Source: Rariglobus hedericola (GTDB taxonomy: Bacteria > Verrucomicrobiota > Verrucomicrobiia > Opitutales > Opitutaceae). Taken from it: 64,000 nucleotides of DNA. Position numbers and translations under genes: made by a program. Shown piece after piece: positions 49,985 to 59,179 of the stretch; the first letter of the stretch is position 1; the number at the start of each line of letters is the position of its first letter. The notes under the pieces are model-generated. The model was not told where the DNA came from, did no database searches, and saw only the letters and a list, made by a program, of their open reading frames with translations. The stretch spans positions 186,001 through 250,000 of the forward strand of contig NZ_VMBG01000002.1 in the NCBI RefSeq assembly GCF_007559335.1. The letters run 5' to 3'.

Positions 49985-52285
49985 TTAGAGCAATTGCCAG
50001 CGACGGCGGAGGAGGAGCTCAGCGGCGTAGAGGGCGAGCAGGACGGCGAGAAGTGCGCCGCCGTGCCAGAGGGGCGTGCGTTGTTCGCGGAGGAGGTCGG
50101 CGCCGGTTTCGTGGGCGGCGGGAAGCCACGCTGAGGGCGCGGTATTTTCGAGGACGGAGCCACCGGTGCGGCGGGCGAGCTCCTGGAGGAGGGATTCGTC
50201 GGGCGGGAGGCCGGAGTTTTCGCCGGCGGGCAGGGCGTTGCTCACGGACAACCAGTGGCGGACGGTGCGGTTGTCGGCGTCGGTGAGCGTGAGCAACCAA
50301 AGGCCCGGCGAGGCGGGAGTCCACGTGTGCTGGCGGGAACCGTTGGGTTGAGCGGTGGCGGGCAGGGTGATGGCGGGCGAGTTTTCGAGTTGAGCGGTGA
50401 GGCGCGGGTTGCGGCCGCCGGCGGTGCGGAGAATGACCTCGCGTCCGGTTTCGGCGGTGAGCGGAGTGCGCTCGAAATGCGGGCCGCGCGGGCGTTCGCG
50501 AGCGAGCCAGGCGAGGAGGTTTTGCCAGAAGACTTCGACGCCGCGTTCTTTGCTGGGCTGGTTGAGCTTCCAACGCCAGAGGGCGTCGCTGGTGAGGACG
50601 GCGCTTTGTCCGCGACCGTAGCGCTGGAGGGCGAGGAGGATGGCGCCGGAGCCGTCGGCGGACTTTTCGGAGGGGTGGCGGGCGAGGACGGTGGCACCGG
50701 GTTTGGCGCGTTCGACGCGGGCGAAGTTGGCGAAGCGCGGGGTGGCGGCGACGGTGTCGGCACCAAGGAGGCCGGCGGCCTCGGGCACCCAGGCGAAGGC
50801 GGAGAGCGCGGGGGCGCCGCGAACGCGTTTGGCCTGGCTGGCGAAGGCGGCTTCGGTGCCGCCGTGGGCGCCGCCGCTGAATTGGGAAATGCGACGGCGG
50901 AAATCGGCGGTGGCCGCGTCGTTGTCGTTTTCGATGCGGTCGCCGGTGAAGACGACGGGGAGCATGCGCTCCATCTCGGAGCCGGAGTAGCCATGGGTGG
51001 CGTCGTCGTCGGGGGCGAGGAAGAGCAGCACGCCGCCGGCGCGGACCCAGGCGGTGAGGGCGGCCTGTTGCGCGTCGCTGAATTGGGAAGCAGCGGCGTT
51101 GGCGAGGACGACGACATCGTAGGCGTCGAGTCCGGCGGCGGTGTCGGGGAGGTCGGGCAACGCGCCAGGCGGGGCGGTGCGCGAACGCGGGGTGCCCTCG
51201 GGGGCGAGGTTAAAGATGGGGGTGAGGGCGAAGGCGGGGTCGCGGCGGAGGATGTCGGAGAGGAAGCGGTAGCCCCAATCGAGTGAGCCTTGGTAGTAGA
51301 GGATGCGCGTGGTATCCGGAGCGGCGATACGCACCTCGGAACGGCTGGAGACGGCGGAGGCGCCTTCGCCGATGACGAGTTCGAGCGGGAGATTGCCGGG
51401 AGCGCCGGCGGCGATGTCGGCTGACCACGTCACGGCGCGACGACCGGCGGGGAGCGCGAGGAGTTCGGCGGGGCGCCATTGGTTGCCGACGCGCAAACGG
51501 ACGGGAACGGCGCGGGCGGCGGATTGGAAACTTTCGAGGGTGAGCTCGAAGGTGAATTGCGAGCGCGGCGGCACCTGCGACGGAACGGTGAGATCGCGGA
51601 GAGTGAGAAATTCGCCGCCCGCGAAACGGTTGCGGCCGGCGAGGGAGAAGACGGGCGTGGCGGCCGCGAGTGCGGTGCTGACGGATTTATCGAGGGCGGC
51701 CTTGGTGTCTTCGCCGCTGGTGTCGAGACCGTCGGTGAGGAGGACGACGGCGCCCCAGCCGCCGGGAGGCGCGGCGTCGAGGGTGCTTTGCAGCGAACGG
51801 AACACGCGGGTGCGGCCGGTCTTCAGCGAGGCCGTGTCGTCGGGCGAGGAGAGGGTGGTGAAGTCGTCGGCGAAGGCGAAGACCTTGGGGTCGCCGAAGG
51901 TTTTTTGGGCGGCGGGGGCGAGGGCGCGCCAGCGGCGGAGGGCGTCGTCGGCGCGGCGGGTGCCGCGGTTGTCGGCGGCGGTCATGCTGTCGGAACGATC
52001 GAGGACGACGGCGAGGGGGCGGGTTTGTTTTTGCGCGTAAGTGCGCTCGATGCGCGTGGGGCCGGCGAGGGCGAGCAGGAGGATCAGCCAGAGGGCGACG
52101 CGCAAGCCGGTGAGGGCGGCGCGACGGCGGGGCGTGAGTGTGACGAGCGTGCGGCGGTAGTTGACGATGATCCAGACGAGTCCGGCGATGCCGACTGCGC
52201 CGAGGATCGACCACGCGAGCGCGGGCGGGAGATCGGCGAGCGGGCCGCCGAAGCGCCAGGAGAAGGTGGTGACGGAAGAAGACAC
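49985..52285 (-). CDS. Membrane protein with von Willebrand A and GATase-like domains
   Basis: A 766-residue protein. Two membrane helices lie at about 22-45 and 60-80, then a VWA-like domain from about 90 with MIDAS-type VVLDRSDSMTAAD, and AVVLLTDGLDTSG. A glutamine-amidotransferase-like segment lies around residues 390-430 (YDVVVLANAAASQFSDAQ, RAGGVLLFLAPDDD). The C-terminus is an Ig-like domain plus a final helix at about 745-765. This layout is that of large Bat-operon proteins in Planctomycetes and Verrucomicrobia. Confidence 0.83.
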   Translation of the reverse strand: MSSSVTTFSWRFGGPLADLPPALAWSILGAVGIAGLVWIIVNYRRTLVTLTPRRRAALTGLRVALWLILLLALAGPTRIERTYAQKQTRPLAVVLDRSDSMTAADNRGTRRADDALRRWRALAPAAQKTFGDPKVFAFADDFTTLSSPDDTASLKTGRTRVFRSLQSTLDAAPPGGWGAVVLLTDGLDTSGEDTKAALDKSVSTALAAATPVFSLAGRNRFAGGEFLTLRDLTVPSQVPPRSQFTFELTLESFQSAARAVPVRLRVGNQWRPAELLALPAGRRAVTWSADIAAGAPGNLPLELVIGEGASAVSSRSEVRIAAPDTTRILYYQGSLDWGYRFLSDILRRDPAFALTPIFNLAPEGTPRSRTAPPGALPDLPDTAAGLDAYDVVVLANAAASQFSDAQQAALTAWVRAGGVLLFLAPDDDATHGYSGSEMERMLPVVFTGDRIENDNDAATADFRRRISQFSGGAHGGTEAAFASQAKRVRGAPALSAFAWVPEAAGLLGADTVAATPRFANFARVERAKPGATVLARHPSEKSADGSGAILLALQRYGRGQSAVLTSDALWRWKLNQPSKERGVEVFWQNLLAWLARERPRGPHFERTPLTAETGREVILRTAGGRNPRLTAQLENSPAITLPATAQPNGSRQHTWTPASPGLWLLTLTDADNRTVRHWLSVSNALPAGENSGLPPDESLLQELARRTGGSVLENTAPSAWLPAAHETGADLLREQRTPLWHGGALLAVLLALYAAELLLRRRWQLL

Positions 52286-52292
52286 GGAAGGT

Positions 52293-55169
52293 TTAAGGGC
52301 GTGGCTTGGCGGTCGCTTCGCGGGAGAGGCGTTCGAAGTAGGACTCGATGGCTTCGCGATAGGCAGGGTCGAGGTCCTCGGGGTTGAAGCGGCGGACGGT
52401 CTCGTCGCGTTTGTCGTCGGAGACGGCGGCGGCGAGCAGGAGGCGGAGATGATCGACGGCGGCGCGGACCTCGGGGGTCATGACGACGTGGGCGAATTTA
52501 TTCGTGGGGCGGAAGGTGTTGATGATCGTGTTGGCGTGTTGGGCGGACTCGGTCGTGTTGACGACGGCGTTTGCGAGTTGCGCACCGAGGATGAGTTCGG
52601 CGGTGCGGATGTCGGTGGCCGGACGGGACGCGCCGCCGGGGCTGGTGCCCTCGCCTTGGCCGGGGCCGGAACCGGAGCCACTGCCCGCGCCTTCGCCGGA
52701 GCCGCGCAGAAGTTGGCGGGCGGCGCGATTGGCGGCCTCGGTGCGATCAGAGAGGGCGACTTGGGCGGTGGCGGCGGCTTGCGCGGCTTTTTCGACGGGC
52801 GTGAGACGCAAAGCTGGCCCAGAGCCAGACCCTGATCCCGAACCGGGTTGGGAACCTGGGCCCGAGCCAGAACCTGAACCTGTGCCGCCGGAGCCGGGTT
52901 GGGTGCCGGGGGTTTGACCGGAGCCTTTGCCTTCACCCTGGCCTTGTCCCTGACCCTGGCCTTTGGAGTCGGGTTGTTGTCCCTGGCCCTGACCGTTGGG
53001 ATCGGATTTTTCGCCGGGACCGTCGCCTTGTCCGGGCTCCTTGCCAAGCGCTTCGCCTTTACCTTCGCCGGGTTGTTTGCCGGCGCCGGGGAGGTTTACG
53101 GTCAGCTCTTGGTCGCCCTTGGGGTCGGGGGCGAGTTGTGTGCCTGGCTTGTCACCGGGTTGATCGCCCGGTTTGTCTCCGCCGGGACGTTGGCCGGGTT
53201 GATCACCCGGTTGCGTGCCAGGCTTGTTGCCGGGCTGGTCGGATGGGGACACGTTGCCCGGTTGGTCCCCGGGTTTGTCGCCGGGTTGAGGGCCGGAGTC
53301 GGTGCCTTTGCGGGCGGCTTCGGCGGCTTTCGCGGCTTCGCGAGCGGCGGCTTCGAGCTGGCGGGCGGCCTCGGCGGAACCGGATTGCTGTTGTTCGATG
53401 GCGGCTTCGTGGAGTTGGCGGGCGACGGCGTCGATTTTTTCGGCGCGGGCGGCGGCGTTGGGTTCGCGGGCCGCTTCGTTGAGGGCGCGGCGGGCGGCTT
53501 CGAGGGCGGCACGGGCGGCGTCGCGTCCGGCTTTTTCCTGGGCGGCGGCGGCGTCACGGAGGGTTTGCGCGGCGGCTTGGGCCGGGGCGCGGGCGGCGGA
53601 GACGTCGCCTTGTTTGAGCTGGTTGGCGGCGGCGGCGGCATCGCGGGCGGCTTGGGCGGCGGCTTTTTGCGCGGCCTCGCTCAGCTTCTGATTCTTGGCG
53701 AGTTCCTCGGCGCGGCGGGCGAGCTCGGATTGTTCGGCGGCGGAGGGCTGCGGTTTTTTGTCGCCGGAGGATGGAGATGGATCGGTTTTTTCGGCCTGTT
53801 CGGATTGATCTTTGGCGAGTTGTTCGAGCTGGCCGGCGGGGGTGTCCTTGCGCGGCGGCATCTTGTAGCGTTGTGCGTCTTTGAATGGATCGGCGGGTGC
53901 CGGGGGAGGCGGGGTGCCGGGGGTGCCGCCTTCGCTGATGATTTTCCGGAGGATTTTTTCGATCTCGGTGATGAGGGCGAGAGAGCGACCTTGGGGACGC
54001 GCGGCGGCTTCGTTCTCGACGGCGCCGATGAGCTTCGCGGCCTCATTCATCAACGGAACGACCTGGGTGAGGTTGTCCACGACGAGCGCGGGAAGCTGTT
54101 CGGTGATCGCGAAGGCTCGCACCTCGTCGGCCTTGGTGGCGAGGAGGGCCTGGTCGGTGGCGACGGACGTGTTGGCGTCGGTCCAGGCCGGAGCGGTTTT
54201 GGGAATGGAGGCGTGGGCGAGGAGGAAGTTTTGTTTGAGCAGGGACAGCTGGGCGGATTTGAGAGCGGCGATGAGTGAGGCGCATTGGCCGGTTTTTCCG
54301 CCTCCTTTGCGTTTTTCGACGTCGTCGCGGGCGGGACGGATCTGGATGAACTGAAGAGGAGAGGTGACGACGGGGGCGGGCTCGCGGGTTTCGCGGTCGG
54401 CGCGGAGGTGGTAGGCGACGATGTCGAATTCGGCGGGGGAGATTTCGTCGAGGTAGAGCGGGAGTTTGACGGCGTGGGTGCCGGGCTTCGCGAGGGTTTT
54501 TATCGTCGCGGCGTCGAGCGGGAGGGAGAGGCGCGGCTCGCCGTTGACGGAGATTTCCAAGCTCATGGAGCGGAAGCCGGTGCGGGTATCGGCGGAGGCG
54601 GCGAGGGGGATCTCCTCGATGGAGGTGGCCTTGAGTTCGCTCTCGGGAGCGCGCCATTCGATGGAGGCGCTGATGTCTTCGGGCGGAGGCGGCGGGGCGG
54701 GCGGTTTAGCGAATATCCGAATTGTGAATACAGTGGATTCGATGAATAGGAAGATGAGCGCGAGGATGAGCGTGAGTTGTCCGGTGTGCCAGGCGAGGGC
54801 GCGGGGCAGGCGTCGGCCGGCGAGGCGTTGAGCGGCGTCGGCACGCTGGGCGGCCGCGAGGGCGGAACGGTCGGAAGCGAGTTCGGCGGCGGCCTCGACG
54901 CGGGCTTTGAGCTGCCACTCGGTGTCGAGGTCGCGGGCGACGTGGTTTTCATCGAGACGGCGGGCGCGGGCGAACCAGGTTGTCAGCGCGATGGCGGATG
55001 AAATGCCGAAGATCCAATGGCCGATGACGAAGGACGGAGGCAGCCAGCGGATATGGATCGCGAGGGCGAGGACCGCGGCGATGAGGGCAAGGGCGAGCGT
55101 CCACACGAGCAGCGTGTAACGGCGGCGGCGGTGCTGGGTGCGGACGAGGTGGTCGGGCGTCTGGCTCAT
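52293..55169 (-). CDS. DUF4175-like membrane coiled-coil protein with Gly/Pro/Gln-rich linker
   Basis: A 958-residue protein. Two or three helices occur in the first 150 residues (TLLVWTLALALIAAVLALAI and LTLILALIFLFIE). A beta-rich domain at about 165-290 follows. A long alanine/glutamate/lysine coiled coil spans about 430-620 (RRAEELAKNQKLSEAAQKAA). Then comes a low-complexity linker of PGDKPGDQPG and GQGQGQG units at about 625-790, and a helical C-terminus. Its start overlaps the stop of the BatA-type gene (ATGA). It is likely the scaffold of the Bat-like envelope complex. Confidence 0.78.
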   Translation of the reverse strand: MSQTPDHLVRTQHRRRRYTLLVWTLALALIAAVLALAIHIRWLPPSFVIGHWIFGISSAIALTTWFARARRLDENHVARDLDTEWQLKARVEAAAELASDRSALAAAQRADAAQRLAGRRLPRALAWHTGQLTLILALIFLFIESTVFTIRIFAKPPAPPPPPEDISASIEWRAPESELKATSIEEIPLAASADTRTGFRSMSLEISVNGEPRLSLPLDAATIKTLAKPGTHAVKLPLYLDEISPAEFDIVAYHLRADRETREPAPVVTSPLQFIQIRPARDDVEKRKGGGKTGQCASLIAALKSAQLSLLKQNFLLAHASIPKTAPAWTDANTSVATDQALLATKADEVRAFAITEQLPALVVDNLTQVVPLMNEAAKLIGAVENEAAARPQGRSLALITEIEKILRKIISEGGTPGTPPPPAPADPFKDAQRYKMPPRKDTPAGQLEQLAKDQSEQAEKTDPSPSSGDKKPQPSAAEQSELARRAEELAKNQKLSEAAQKAAAQAARDAAAAANQLKQGDVSAARAPAQAAAQTLRDAAAAQEKAGRDAARAALEAARRALNEAAREPNAAARAEKIDAVARQLHEAAIEQQQSGSAEAARQLEAAAREAAKAAEAARKGTDSGPQPGDKPGDQPGNVSPSDQPGNKPGTQPGDQPGQRPGGDKPGDQPGDKPGTQLAPDPKGDQELTVNLPGAGKQPGEGKGEALGKEPGQGDGPGEKSDPNGQGQGQQPDSKGQGQGQGQGEGKGSGQTPGTQPGSGGTGSGSGSGPGSQPGSGSGSGSGPALRLTPVEKAAQAAATAQVALSDRTEAANRAARQLLRGSGEGAGSGSGSGPGQGEGTSPGGASRPATDIRTAELILGAQLANAVVNTTESAQHANTIINTFRPTNKFAHVVMTPEVRAAVDHLRLLLAAAVSDDKRDETVRRFNPEDLDPAYREAIESYFERLSREATAKPRP
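52800..53290 (-). repeat. Tandem low-complexity repeat coding Gly/Pro/Gln linker
   Basis: Within the DUF4175-like gene, imperfect short repeats encode PGDKPGDQPG-type units (53138-53290) and then GQGQGQ, GSGSGSG and similar units (52800-53060). The repeats preserve frame and probably vary in length between strains. Confidence 0.85.
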
Positions 55170-57136
55170 CGGGTGGTGCGGTTGGCGAAGGTGAGTTCGG
55201 CGAGGGCGAAGACGGCCATGGCGGCGAAGCACCACCACCAGAGCGGGCTTTGTTGTTCGGCGTCTTGGTCGGCGAGTTGGAGGCGTTCGACGGCGGCGGA
55301 AGGGGCGACGCGTTCGGTGGATTCGAGTTGGGTCCACGGCGTGCCTTCGGACCAGGCGGCGAGGTCGCTTTCCTCGGGCGGGACGTTGATGGCGTAGAGC
55401 GTGCGCTCGCGTCCGCGGGTCCATTCGTAAACGCCCGGGGCGCGGGGCGTTAGAGCGCCGCCGGCGGTAGCGGGAGGCTGGTCGATGGCAGGACCGGCGA
55501 GGGCGCGCCAAGAGCCGGGTTCGCCGTCAGGCAGGGTGAGCGGCTGGCCGACGACAGCGGCGTTGACGGCGATGGCGCCGGTTTCGAGGAGGTGCAGAAC
55601 GGCGCGGTGTAGGAACGGAACGAAGGCGGGGGCGAGCGGCCATTCGCCGTCGCGGCGGTCGGCGGTGAAGCCGGCGATCAACACGCGACCGGAGCCTAGG
55701 CGGAGTTCGCCGAGGGCGGGAGCGCCGTCAGACCACGAGGCGAGCGGTTCGACGGAGTCGGCGGGGAGGGACCAGCCGCGTTTGAACGACCAGCCGACAA
55801 GGCTGCGGAGGTTGGCGGCGGCGAGCGGGGCGACGAGTGGATGATCGACGGCCCAGTCGCGCACGCGGGCATCGGCGGCGGGGCGGGCGACGGGCGTGAT
55901 GCCGTGGCGGGCGAGCCAGGTGAATTGGTCGGCGCCGCCGTCGAGGAAGATGAGCGCGGAACCGCCGGCGGCGAGAAACGCGTCGAGGCGGGTGGCGGCG
56001 TCGCCGGTGAAAGAAGTGTTGTTGCGCAGGACGGCGGCGGCGCGGGCGGGCCAGGCGACATTGGGAATCGGCGAGACGCGCAATTCGGGCGGGAGCGTGG
56101 CGAGGGTGTTGCAGGCGGTGGCAACGTAGTCGGCTTCGGCACCGGCGGGTGCGGGATCAATCAGCACGAGACGTTTGGCGCTGGCGGAGGATGGCGCGAG
56201 GGCCCAGACGGTGTCGTCGGCGGGAAGGTCGTCGGTATCGAGTGAGAAACGTATCCACGCGGTGGATAACACGGCGGCGGCGGGCAACGTGACTCGGACC
56301 GTGCGGGTTTCGTCGGCGGCGAGATCGAGCGTCTCGATGTGAAGGGGGTTCTTCGTGTCGCCGGCGAAGATGCGGAGGTTGGTGCGGGCGGCGGGGCCGA
56401 AGTGGCGGACGACGACGGTGGCGGTGAGCGTGTCGCCGGACGGACTGAGCGCGGGCGAAAGTAGGGCGGTTTGCTGTTTGGTCGGTGCTGAGGGTTTCTC
56501 AGGGAAGACGGCGGAGACGCCGGCGGGCAGGTGGCGGGCGAAATCGGTGCCGGCCCAGCCGAGCGTCTGGTGGTCGCCGAGGTAGATGAGTTTACGGGTG
56601 CGGGCGGCGGAGGCGGCGAGGGTGTCGGCGGCGAGACGCAAGGCGGGTTCGGCGCGGGTGGTTTCCCAGCCGGGTTGGAGATCGTTGAGCGCGGCGAGGG
56701 CGGCGGCGGTGTCGCGGGTGGGCGGCACGAGCCACGACGGACGCGGGTTCATGAGAAGCAGGCCGACGGTGTCGCCGGCGGACGCATTGCCGAGTTCGCG
56801 GCGGGCCCAGTCTTTCAGCTGCGGCCAGCGGTCGGGTGCTTGGAGGCTGAAAGAGTTGTCGATGACGACGACGGTGGCGCGGGCGGAGGTGGAGGCGGGT
56901 TGTCCGAAAAACGGACGGGCGAAGGCGGCGGCGAGCAACGCGAGCACGAGGCAGCGCAACGTGAGGACAAGGCGGCGGTAGAAATTCTGACGGCGGTCGC
57001 GGGGATGGTTGGTTTTCAAGAAACGCAACGCGGGAAACGGCACGGTGCGGGTGACGCGGCGGCGCAGCAGGTGAAGGACGAGCGGCAGGGCGATCGCGGC
57101 GGCGGCGAGGAGGAAGTTGGGGCTGAGCCAGTTCAT
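55166..57136 (-). CDS. BatA-domain membrane protein
   Basis: A 656-residue protein. The aerotolerance-regulator N-terminal domain is clear: FLLAAAAIALPLVLHLLRRR, then PFPALRFLKTN and a second helix LVLTLRCLVLALLAAAFARP. A VWA-like domain follows with VVIDNSFSLQAPD, a divergent MIDAS. Later domains include a GATase-like part (LDAFLAAGGSALIFLDGG) and a C-terminal helix near 630-650. It lies three bases after the DUF58 gene. Membrane-anchored periplasmic complex component by analogy with Bat proteins. Confidence 0.85.
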   Translation of the reverse strand: MNWLSPNFLLAAAAIALPLVLHLLRRRVTRTVPFPALRFLKTNHPRDRRQNFYRRLVLTLRCLVLALLAAAFARPFFGQPASTSARATVVVIDNSFSLQAPDRWPQLKDWARRELGNASAGDTVGLLLMNPRPSWLVPPTRDTAAALAALNDLQPGWETTRAEPALRLAADTLAASAARTRKLIYLGDHQTLGWAGTDFARHLPAGVSAVFPEKPSAPTKQQTALLSPALSPSGDTLTATVVVRHFGPAARTNLRIFAGDTKNPLHIETLDLAADETRTVRVTLPAAAVLSTAWIRFSLDTDDLPADDTVWALAPSSASAKRLVLIDPAPAGAEADYVATACNTLATLPPELRVSPIPNVAWPARAAAVLRNNTSFTGDAATRLDAFLAAGGSALIFLDGGADQFTWLARHGITPVARPAADARVRDWAVDHPLVAPLAAANLRSLVGWSFKRGWSLPADSVEPLASWSDGAPALGELRLGSGRVLIAGFTADRRDGEWPLAPAFVPFLHRAVLHLLETGAIAVNAAVVGQPLTLPDGEPGSWRALAGPAIDQPPATAGGALTPRAPGVYEWTRGRERTLYAINVPPEESDLAAWSEGTPWTQLESTERVAPSAAVERLQLADQDAEQQSPLWWWCFAAMAVFALAELTFANRTTR

Positions 57137-57139
57137 GGG

Positions 57140-58120
57140 TCAGCGTTGGCCGTTGCGGCGGGCGAGGCAGGCGCGGAGGGCGTCGAGCGGAGGTTCGTCG
57201 GTGCGCAGCTCGAGGGCGTCGCAACCGTAGTCGCGGGCGGTGGAGGAAACGGCGGTGCGGTGGGCGGAGAATTTCGCGCGGTAATCGCGGGCGGCGGCGG
57301 CGGGATCGAGCAGAAGTTCGGAGCCGGTTTCGATGTCGAAGAACACGCCGGGGTCTTGGAAGTTGAAATCCACTTCGGCGGGATCGGCGATTTGCAGGGC
57401 GAGCATGTCGTGATGCTCGTGGCGCAGGCGCTGGATGACCGGAGTGAGCGCGGTGGGATCTTCGTAGAAATCGCTGGCGACGATGAAGAGGCAGCGGCGC
57501 GGCGCGACTTCGAGCACGGTGTGCAAGGCGTGGGCGAGCGAGGTTTCGGTGCCGGGCGCGGGCTTGTCGAGCAGGCCCCAGATGGCGCGGAGGCGTGCGG
57601 GCGAACGGGATGGCGGCAGCCACGTGCCGAGATCGTCGGAGATGAGGCCGGCGCCGCAGGCATCACGCTGACGGCGGACGAGTAACGCGAGTGCGCCGAG
57701 CAAGGCGCGGGCGTAGTCGAGTTTGCTGAGAGCGCCCTTGCGGCTGGCGTAGGCCATCGACGGCGAAACATCGAGGAGCAGCACGACGCGGAGGGGAGTT
57801 TCCTCGTGGGCCTCGCGGATGTGGAGGCGGTCGGTGCGCGCGAAGAGCCGCCAGTCCACGCGGCGAAGATCGTCGCCCATCTGGTAGTCGCGGTAGTCGG
57901 CGAACTCGATGCTGGAGCCCTTGCGGCGGCTGGTGTGTCCGCCGATGCCGAGGGCGTCGGCGAGTCGGCGGGCGCGCAGCGGCAACGTGCCGAGCGCGGC
58001 GAGTTCGGCCATGTCGAGCGGTTGCATCGGCGGCGGTGCGTAGCCGATGCGCCGCATGAGGTGCGGAGACACGGGCGGCACGGGTGCGACGCCGGAGGAG
58101 GCTCGGTTGATCAAGGCCAT
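57140..58120 (-). CDS. DUF58 protein
   Basis: A 326-residue protein. The DUF58 signature EFADYRDYQMGDDLRRVDW continues with RLFARTDRLHIREAHEE, followed by a VWA-like fold with VVLLLDVSPSMAYAS (DxSxS). No membrane span, unlike longer DUF58 proteins. It lies 11 bases downstream of moxR, its usual partner. MoxR ATPases are thought to act as chaperones on VWA and DUF58 proteins. Confidence 0.9.
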   Translation of the reverse strand: MALINRASSGVAPVPPVSPHLMRRIGYAPPPMQPLDMAELAALGTLPLRARRLADALGIGGHTSRRKGSSIEFADYRDYQMGDDLRRVDWRLFARTDRLHIREAHEETPLRVVLLLDVSPSMAYASRKGALSKLDYARALLGALALLVRRQRDACGAGLISDDLGTWLPPSRSPARLRAIWGLLDKPAPGTETSLAHALHTVLEVAPRRCLFIVASDFYEDPTALTPVIQRLRHEHHDMLALQIADPAEVDFNFQDPGVFFDIETGSELLLDPAAAARDYRAKFSAHRTAVSSTARDYGCDALELRTDEPPLDALRACLARRNGQR

Positions 58121-58131
58121 GAGGGCGCGGC

Positions 58132-59148
58132 TCAGGCTTTCACGGCCTTGAGGAGGTCGGCGATGATGACGTCGGCGGTGAGGTTGTCGGCCTCGGCGCG
58201 GTAGTTGAGGATGAGGCGGTGGCGCAGCACGATGTTGGCGGCGGCGGCAACATCCTCGGCGGCGCAGTTGAGGCGTCCGTCGAGCGCGGCGGCGGCCTTG
58301 GCGCCGAGGGCGAGGGCCTGCGAGGCGCGGGGGCCGGCGCCCCACTGGACGCAGCGTTTCACGGAGGCGGGCGCGAGGGCGTTGTTGGGACGCGTGGCGT
58401 GAACGAGACGCACGGCATATTCGGCGACACTGGCGGGCACGTGGACGCGGCGGACGGCGCGTTGCAGGCCGAGGAGGGTTTCGGCGGTGCAGACTTTTTC
58501 GAGGGCGGCGGGCGGGGCGCCCGTAGTGGATTGGAGGATACGCACCTCGTCGGCCGCGGTCGGGTAGCCGACGTGGAGACAGAATAAAAATCTGTCGAGC
58601 TGCGCCTCGGGAAGCGGGTAGGTGCCTTCCTGTTCGATGGGATTCTGGGTCGCGAGAACGAAGAACGGCGCGGGCAGGTCGCGGGTGCGGCCGGCGACGG
58701 TGACGCGGCGCTCCTGCATGGCTTCGAGTAGGGCGGACTGCGTCTTGGCGGGGGCGCGGTTGATTTCGTCGGCGAGGAGCAGCTGCGTGAAGACGGGGCC
58801 GGCGATGAAGCGGAACTCGCGTTTGCCGTGGTCGTTTTCCTCGATGATCTCGGAGCCGGTCACGTCGCTCGGCATGAGGTCGGGAGTGAATTGAATGCGG
58901 TTGAACGAGAGATCGATGGCCTCTGAGAGGGTTTTTACGATGAGCGTCTTGGCGAGGCCGGGGACGCCGATCATGAGACAGTGACCCTGGGCGAGCAGGC
59001 CGAGGAAGAGGTGTCGCAGGACTTCTTCCTGGCCGACGATGCGCTTGGAGAGTTCGCCTTGAAGGCGGGCGTAGAGTTTCGGCACCTCGCGGAGGAGGGC
59101 GACGTCGGCTTCGTCGGTGGCGGGCAACGGGGCGGAGGAGGATGACAT
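58132..59148 (-). CDS. MoxR-family AAA+ ATPase
   Basis: A 338-residue ATPase. Walker A is IGVPGLAKTLIVKTL, Walker B LLADEINRAPAKTQSALLEA, sensor 1 FVLATQNPIEQEGTYPLPEA, and the lid domain contains GPRASQALALGAKA. Lysine and threonine of Walker A are intact (GLAKT). It is the second gene of the envelope operon, 31 bases downstream of the DUF3857 gene. Confidence 0.93.
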   Translation of the reverse strand: MSSSSAPLPATDEADVALLREVPKLYARLQGELSKRIVGQEEVLRHLFLGLLAQGHCLMIGVPGLAKTLIVKTLSEAIDLSFNRIQFTPDLMPSDVTGSEIIEENDHGKREFRFIAGPVFTQLLLADEINRAPAKTQSALLEAMQERRVTVAGRTRDLPAPFFVLATQNPIEQEGTYPLPEAQLDRFLFCLHVGYPTAADEVRILQSTTGAPPAALEKVCTAETLLGLQRAVRRVHVPASVAEYAVRLVHATRPNNALAPASVKRCVQWGAGPRASQALALGAKAAAALDGRLNCAAEDVAAAANIVLRHRLILNYRAEADNLTADVIIADLLKAVKA

Positions 59149-59179
59149 AAAAATAAGAGACGGGTGGGTTCGGAGAATC

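Noticed and set aside
52899-54278. Plus-strand 459-codon Gly/Phe-rich frame
   Set aside because: Antisense to the low-complexity and coiled-coil part of the DUF4175-like gene; composition reflects codon bias only.
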